NCBI GenBank assembly: GCA_900766135.1
Contig: CAAFUF010000027.1
Span: 1 to 8,606 of the forward strand
Source: Paenibacillaceae bacterium
Lineage (GTDB): Bacteria > Bacillota > Bacilli > Paenibacillales > Paenibacillaceae
DNA: 8,606 nucleotides
Direction: 5' to 3'
Position numbers and translations under genes: made by a program. The notes under the pieces are model-generated. The model was not told the DNA's origin. It was given only the letters and a program-made list of their open reading frames with translations, and searched no databases. Below are positions 6,044 to 8,606 of the stretch, piece by piece; position 1 is the first letter of the stretch, and every line of letters starts with the position of its first letter.

Positions 6044-7465
6044 TTATTTTGTCAGTTCCGTCGACTTGCCGCCTTGAACCAAGATCACCTTGCCGTCTAC
6101 GATGAGCGCGATCGTTCCGTTCTTCGCCAATGCCCATTCGGAGACGGACGCTTTCGTGGCGTATAACTCGGTTTTTGCGCCGGTTGCGGCGACTTCGTAC
6201 AAATGGCTTCCGTTCGCATCCTCAGCAAGGATGACCAGTTTGCCGTTCATTACATGGCTCGAGATAACGTCAGCGTCAGCAACCAGATTGCTGATCTTCG
6301 TGCCGTCCGCCGAAATGAGCTTCAGCACGCTGCCTTCGGTAGCTCCATCCGGGTCCGCGCTGATATAAGCCGCGCTACCATCCGGCAGAAGGGACAGATA
6401 CAACTTGTTGTCCAGCTCTTTCGTCAGCTGCACCGGTTTGGCATCCTTCTTGCCAAGCTCAAGCGAGTAGGCTTGCGTCCCTGCCTTGGAGTAGTCGATC
6501 GTCAGCGATTCCTCCGTGCCTTCTTTGTCCGTTTCGGCTTTGCCGGTCACGTTGACGAAATACACCAGCTTCTTCTCGTCCGGAGATACCTGCACCTCGG
6601 CTTTATTCTCGACTTTGTCGGCCAGCACTTCCGTCACTTGGGCGGTATCCAGGCTTATGTATGCGATTTTCTCTTGTTTGTCGCCTTGGATGAAGTAGAT
6701 TTTCTTGCCGTCGGCCGACCAGGTCAAATCCGTCTTCACCGTCGTGTCGGAGCCAAACTTCTTCACTGTGCCATTCCCCGTATTCATCAAGAACAATGCG
6801 CCATTTTCGTCCGTAAAGGCCGCAGTGGTAAGGTCCGGCGACAAGGCTGCCCCAACGACATTCCCGTTATCGGAAAAAAGTTCGGACTGTCCGTTGTTCC
6901 CCAATTTGAACAGCTGCACGGTTTCCGCATCATCTTGGCTGACGATAACCTTACCGGCTGCATCGAACCACGGAGTGGAGAATTGGCCGCTTAAACGCGC
7001 CGTGCTGCGAAGTTCTCCCGTACCCGGAAGCACTTCGCCTCCTAAAGCTTGAACAAGCGCGGCAGGCTCTACATATACCGAGCCTTGTACGGACTGAGGA
7101 GCAACTGTAAACTGGGCGTTAACTCCGTCGGCGCGGTACCCTTTAGAGCCGGCTTTCAGAGTGACCGCGTGTTGCCCCAAACCGCTTGTCACGGTCAATT
7201 CGGCGCCGGATTGCTTGATGGATGCCCCCAACCCGCCAGCCAGATCGCGAAGCGAGTACAAAACCGTTTTATTGACCGACACGGTTTTCAGCGTCACTTT
7301 GACGCCGTCGATTACGACGCTTTGGTTTACTACTTTCAGCTGGCTTGCGCTAGTTTTGGCCACGGCCGCTTTGTGACCGGCTTCGGCTGCTGCGCTTGAT
7401 GCCATCGCCGTCGTAGCTACGACCGCGGAAGCCAAAATCATCCCCAATACCTTACTCGTCTTCAT
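6044..7465 (-). CDS. Secreted stalk-domain (copper amine oxidase N-terminal-like) protein with a beta-propeller region
   Basis: Exported protein of unknown specific role, 473 residues. Residues 1 to about 27 form a signal peptide ending in an alanine-rich cleavage region (MASSAAA). Residues 43-150 resemble the 'stalk'/copper amine oxidase N-terminal-like domain common on Paenibacillaceae surface proteins (VVIDGVKVTL..., LYSLRDLAGGLGA, YVEPAALVQALGG). That domain is non-catalytic. From about 165 to the end are repeated beta-rich units like WD40/TolB (PD40) blades: LSPDLTTAAFTDENGALFLMN (208-228), WSADGKKIYFIQ (249-260), VSPDEKKLVYFV (293-304) and LPDGSAAYIS (360-369). No catalytic motif or LPXTG anchor is seen. 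The start has an AAGGG element 8 nt upstream. It is the first gene of the pst operon, so a role in phosphate acquisition, sensing or wall-associated scaffolding is an inference only. Confidence 0.85.
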   Translation of the reverse strand: MKTSKVLGMILASAVVATTAMASSAAAEAGHKAAVAKTSASQLKVVNQSVVIDGVKVTLKTVSVNKTVLYSLRDLAGGLGASIKQSGAELTVTSGLGQHAVTLKAGSKGYRADGVNAQFTVAPQSVQGSVYVEPAALVQALGGEVLPGTGELRSTARLSGQFSTPWFDAAGKVIVSQDDAETVQLFKLGNNGQSELFSDNGNVVGAALSPDLTTAAFTDENGALFLMNTGNGTVKKFGSDTTVKTDLTWSADGKKIYFIQGDKQEKIAYISLDTAQVTEVLADKVENKAEVQVSPDEKKLVYFVNVTGKAETDKEGTEESLTIDYSKAGTQAYSLELGKKDAKPVQLTKELDNKLYLSLLPDGSAAYISADPDGATEGSVLKLISADGTKISNLVADADVISSHVMNGKLVILAEDANGSHLYEVAATGAKTELYATKASVSEWALAKNGTIALIVDGKVILVQGGKSTELTK

Positions 7466-7496
7466 TCATTTCACCCTTTTATATTGGCATATGTAA

Positions 7497-7541
7497 CTAC
7501 GATTTGATTGTCGTATACAATTGTTAAATCAATTCTCGTAG
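7497..7541. repeat. Long interrupted dyad in the pst/PilZ divergent region
   Basis: CTACGA (7497-7502) and TCGTAG (7536-7541) form outer arms. TTGATT (7504-7509) and AATCAA (7527-7532) form inner arms, offset by two bases. The centre contains GTATAC and CAATTG palindromes. It could be an operator, or a leader hairpin if transcription starts upstream of it. Confidence 0.45.
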
Positions 7542-7567
7542 ATTGTAAGGCTATGTAAAAATGTAAA
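7522..7567 (-). promoter_or_regulatory. Pho-box-like half sites upstream of the stalk-protein/pst operon
   Basis: On the minus strand, TTTACA (7567-7562), TTTACA (7559-7554), CTTACA (7549-7544) and TTAACA (7527-7522) resemble the TT(A/T/C)ACA half sites bound by PhoP in Bacillus. Start-to-start spacings are 8, 10 and 22 bp, not the regular 11 bp of classical Pho boxes, so this is a candidate only. No confident -10 is seen between them and the start at 7465. Confidence 0.4.
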
Positions 7568-7597
7568 AAAAATTTCGCCCGGATCGCTCCAAAAACC

Positions 7598-7625
7598 TGT
7601 TCAACTCGACGTTTTTCGCTATAAT
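7598..7625 (+). promoter_or_regulatory. Promoter of the PilZ gene (perfect -10, poor -35)
   Basis: TATAAT at 7620-7625 ends 7 nt before the PilZ ATG, so the expected transcription start falls at or next to the start codon. The -35 region near 7598-7603 is a poor match to TTGACA, so an activator or a low basal level is possible. Confidence 0.55.
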
Positions 7626-7632
7626 CTTATGT

Positions 7633-8013
7633 ATGACAACCACTAGAAGAACCGAACCCTTCCGTTACTCCTTGAATCCGCCGATTCTAGCATCGCTCGA
7701 AATCCTGTCCATCGACGGGCAAGCGCTGCCCTGCAAACCCGTGCAAATCGATCTCATCGATATTAGCAAATCGGGTTGCCGCGTCCGTACCGAGCTTAAT
7801 CTGCACGCGTCGTCCCACGCCATACGCATCCTTTTGCACGTGCGCTTAAGCGATGAGCTTCGCACCTTTCCCGGGGAGATCCGCTGGCAGAAAGAGCTTG
7901 AACCCCCAAACCATCATTACGGGTTGTATTTAGAGCTTAGCGACAAGGAGAAGGAAACCTTAAACGTCGAGTTGAGGGGGATGGCAGCCGCTCGAAGAAT
8001 CATCGTGAAGTAA
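7633..8013 (+). CDS. PilZ-domain protein (candidate c-di-GMP receptor)
   Basis: Small cytoplasmic protein of 126 residues consisting of one PilZ domain, a fold that usually binds cyclic di-GMP and controls motility, adhesion or matrix production. The second PilZ motif is clear: DISKSG at 43-48 fits (D/N)xSxxG. The first motif is RRTEPFRY at 5-12, where the arginines R6 and R11 are one residue further apart than in the classical RxxxR, so nucleotide binding is not certain. No enzymatic domain is fused. The ATG has no ribosome binding site, but a perfect TATAAT ends 7 nt before it, pointing to leaderless translation. The only other in-frame candidate nearby is a TTG at 7672, which would remove the first motif and also lacks a ribosome binding site. 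It is divergent from the pst operon. Confidence 0.8.
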   Translation: MTTTRRTEPFRYSLNPPILASLEILSIDGQALPCKPVQIDLIDISKSGCRVRTELNLHASSHAIRILLHVRLSDELRTFPGEIRWQKELEPPNHHYGLYLELSDKEKETLNVELRGMAAARRIIVK

Positions 8014-8021
8014 TCAGAAAC

Positions 8022-8051
8022 AGCCCCGGGCCGGTAATTTTTGGCGGGGCT
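8022..8051 (+). terminator. Weak candidate terminator after the PilZ gene
   Basis: AGCCCCG (8022-8028) pairs with CGGGGCT (8045-8051), a 7-bp G+C stem with a 16-nt loop starting 9 nt after the PilZ stop. The T tract after it is poor (TGATTCTTG), and its right end touches the -35 of the tRNA promoter, so read-through is possible. Confidence 0.4.
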
Positions 8052-8079
8052 TGATTCTTGCCTTGGTTGGCGTTATAAT
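8051..8079 (+). promoter_or_regulatory. Promoter of the tRNA-Gly gene
   Basis: TTGATT at 8051-8056 and a perfect TATAAT at 8074-8079 are separated by 17 bp, a near-consensus vegetative promoter. Transcription would begin near 8086, about 12 nt before the mature tRNA 5' end, a normal short leader removed by RNase P. Confidence 0.85.
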
Positions 8080-8097
8080 ATTTCTTGCTTAGCTTTT

Positions 8098-8171
8098 GCG
8101 GGTGTAGTTCAATGGTAGAACGCCAGCTTCCCAAGCTTGAGGCGAGGGTTCGATTCCCTTCACCCGCTCCA
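8098..8171 (+). tRNA. tRNA-Gly, anticodon CCC
   Basis: A complete 74-nt cloverleaf with encoded CCA. Acceptor stem GCGGGTG pairs with CACCCGC, then discriminator T and CCA at 8169-8171. The D arm is GTTC/GAAC with loop AATGGTA. The anticodon stem is CCAGC/GCTTG around the loop TTCCCAA, with anticodon CCC at 8130-8132 reading GGG. The T arm is GAGGG/CCCTT with loop TTCGATT. The anticodon stem has a C-U mismatch at the second pair (positions 28 and 42). It stands alone between its own promoter and terminator. The related Gly-TCC isoacceptor was excluded by loop position. Confidence 0.96.
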
Positions 8172-8190
8172 TAACCTTTTTTTAACCTCC

Positions 8191-8218
8191 AAACCCTTTG
8201 ATCTCAAGGGGTTTTTTT
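8191..8218 (+). terminator. Rho-independent terminator of tRNA-Gly
   Basis: AAACCCTTT (8191-8199) pairs with AAGGGGTTT (8206-8214), with one G-T pair and a 6-nt loop, followed by a run of T to 8218. It lies 20 nt after the CCA end. Confidence 0.85.
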
Positions 8219-8241
8219 GATTTATCCGAACGCGGTCTAAC

Positions 8242-8265
8242 AAAAAAACTCTCCTTTGAGGAGAG
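8242..8265 (-). terminator. Rho-independent terminator for minus-strand transcription from the right
   Basis: Read on the minus strand, CTCTCC (8265-8260) pairs with GGAGAG (8254-8249) around a 5-nt loop, followed by seven T (8248-8242). It implies a minus-strand transcription unit entering from beyond the right edge and ending here, convergent with the tRNA terminator. Confidence 0.6.
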
Positions 8266-8266
8266 A

Positions 8267-8374
8267 ATGTATCGAATACATCCCCGTCGGGGTACTCTCG
8301 CACTGCTCAAGACTCCGCTCTTCCGCCCCGCTTGCACGGGTGGTTTTACTCCGAAGAACCCCTATGGGGAGTCT
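8267..8374. repeat. Structured intergenic module with nested palindromes
   Basis: Consecutive hairpins are ATGTAT-CGA-ATACAT (8267-8281) and CCCC-GTC-GGGG (8282-8292), then a larger structure closed by AGACTCC (8310-8316) and GGAGTCT (8368-8374). The larger structure encloses CCGCCCCG/CGGGTGG with loop CTTGCA (8323-8343) and CCCC-TAT-GGGG (8359-8369). No credible coding region overlaps it. Part of it recurs at 8587-8603. Confidence 0.6.
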
Positions 8375-8379
8375 AACGG

Positions 8380-8405
8380 AAATTACTGCAAAAATGCAGT
8401 AATTT
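8380..8405. repeat. Hairpin repeat copy 1 (CTGCA/TGCAG family)
   Basis: AAATTACTGCA (8380-8390) and TGCAGTAATTT (8395-8405) form a perfect 11-bp stem with loop AAAA. It is in the opposite orientation to copies 3 and 4. Confidence 0.85.
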
Positions 8406-8431
8406 ATCTATCAAACTGCCTTCAGACTCAA

Positions 8432-8455
8432 AATAACTGCAAAAATACAGCTATT
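8432..8455. repeat. Hairpin repeat copy 2, degenerate
   Basis: AATAACTG (8432-8439) pairs with CAGCTATT (8448-8455) except for one A-C mismatch, around an A-rich loop. Same orientation as copy 1. Confidence 0.7.
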
Positions 8456-8491
8456 CAGGCCAGAATAGACCCATTTCAGAATAGTCTGGAG

Positions 8492-8520
8492 AAATACCTG
8501 CACTTTTGCAGGTGTTTTTT
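8492..8520. repeat. Hairpin repeat copy 3, terminator-like
   Basis: AAATACCTGCA (8492-8502) pairs with TGCAGGTGTTT (8507-8517) including one T-G pair, loop CTTT. A run of six T (8515-8520) follows the G+C core, so on the plus strand this copy could act as an intrinsic terminator. Confidence 0.8.
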
Positions 8521-8538
8521 ATTCATGGCGATTTTCTC

Positions 8539-8568
8539 GTAAATACCTGTACTTTTGCAGGTATTTAC
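8539..8568. repeat. Hairpin repeat copy 4
   Basis: A 13-bp stem, 8539-8551 with 8556-8568, containing one G-T pair and loop CTTT. Its core is ACCTGTA/TGCAGGT and its orientation is that of copy 3. Confidence 0.8.
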
Positions 8569-8586
8569 TAACAGGTGCTCTTTCTG

Positions 8587-8603
8587 TCCCCGTCGGGTAC
8601 TCT
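8587..8603. repeat. Partial second copy of the CCCCGTCGGGG module
   Basis: TCCCCGTCGGGTACTCT repeats 8281-8298 (TCCCCGTCGGGGTACTCT) with one G missing. The window ends just after it, so a further copy of the structured module may continue to the right. Confidence 0.6.
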
Positions 8604-8606
8604 AGA

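Noticed and set aside
6203..6994. 263-codon plus-strand frame opposite the stalk/propeller gene
   Set aside because: Shadow frame; the minus strand has a signal peptide, recognisable domains and operon context.
8198..8542. 114-codon plus-strand frame near the right end
   Set aside because: It begins inside the tRNA terminator and runs through palindromes and hairpin repeats, so the predicted peptide is just translated repeat sequence.
8380..8568. CRISPR array
   Set aside because: The repeats are self-complementary, occur in both orientations with unequal spacing and differ from one another, and no cas gene is present.

Overview
The window looks like chromosomal DNA from a Gram-positive, moderately G+C-rich member of the Bacillota, most likely Paenibacillaceae (Paenibacillus or Cohnella type). 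The reasons are strong AGGAGG-type ribosome binding sites, an exported 'stalk' (copper-amine-oxidase-like N-terminal) domain protein, a small PilZ protein beginning with an EPFRY motif, and intergenic hairpin repeats built on CTGCA/TGCAG. The genus is inferred from gene style and memory; no search was run.

Layout, left to right. (1) 1-142: intergenic, with an imperfect inverted repeat and no clear terminator. (2) 143-2124, minus strand: dppD-dppF, two translationally coupled ATPases of a dipeptide/oligopeptide ABC importer, with no permease or binding-protein genes beside them. (3) 2125-2652: a 528-bp divergent intergenic region with several dyads and candidate promoters. (4) 2653-3165, plus strand: a glutathione-peroxidase-type thiol peroxidase, ending at a strong terminator shared convergently with the pst operon. 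(5) 3252-7465, minus strand: a four-gene operon read as stalk/beta-propeller secreted protein, pstS, pstC, pstA. It encodes the binding protein and both permeases of the high-affinity phosphate ABC importer, but the ATPase gene pstB and the regulator phoU do not follow. (6) 7466-7632: divergent control region with Pho-box-like half sites and a long dyad. (7) 7633-8013, plus strand: a PilZ-domain protein, probably read from a leaderless mRNA. (8) 8098-8171: tRNA-Gly(CCC) with a near-consensus promoter and its own terminator. (9) 8219-8606: no gene; a minus-strand terminator followed by a dense mosaic of palindromes and four related hairpin repeats.

Functionally, the window is about nutrient uptake (peptides and phosphate), with peroxide defence, a c-di-GMP-type protein and a tRNA as neighbours. 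The points most worth a second look are the uncharacterised exported stalk/propeller protein heading the pst operon, the missing pstB, a PstS without a lipobox, and the hairpin repeat family at the right end. I found no CRISPR array, transposase, rRNA or phage gene.
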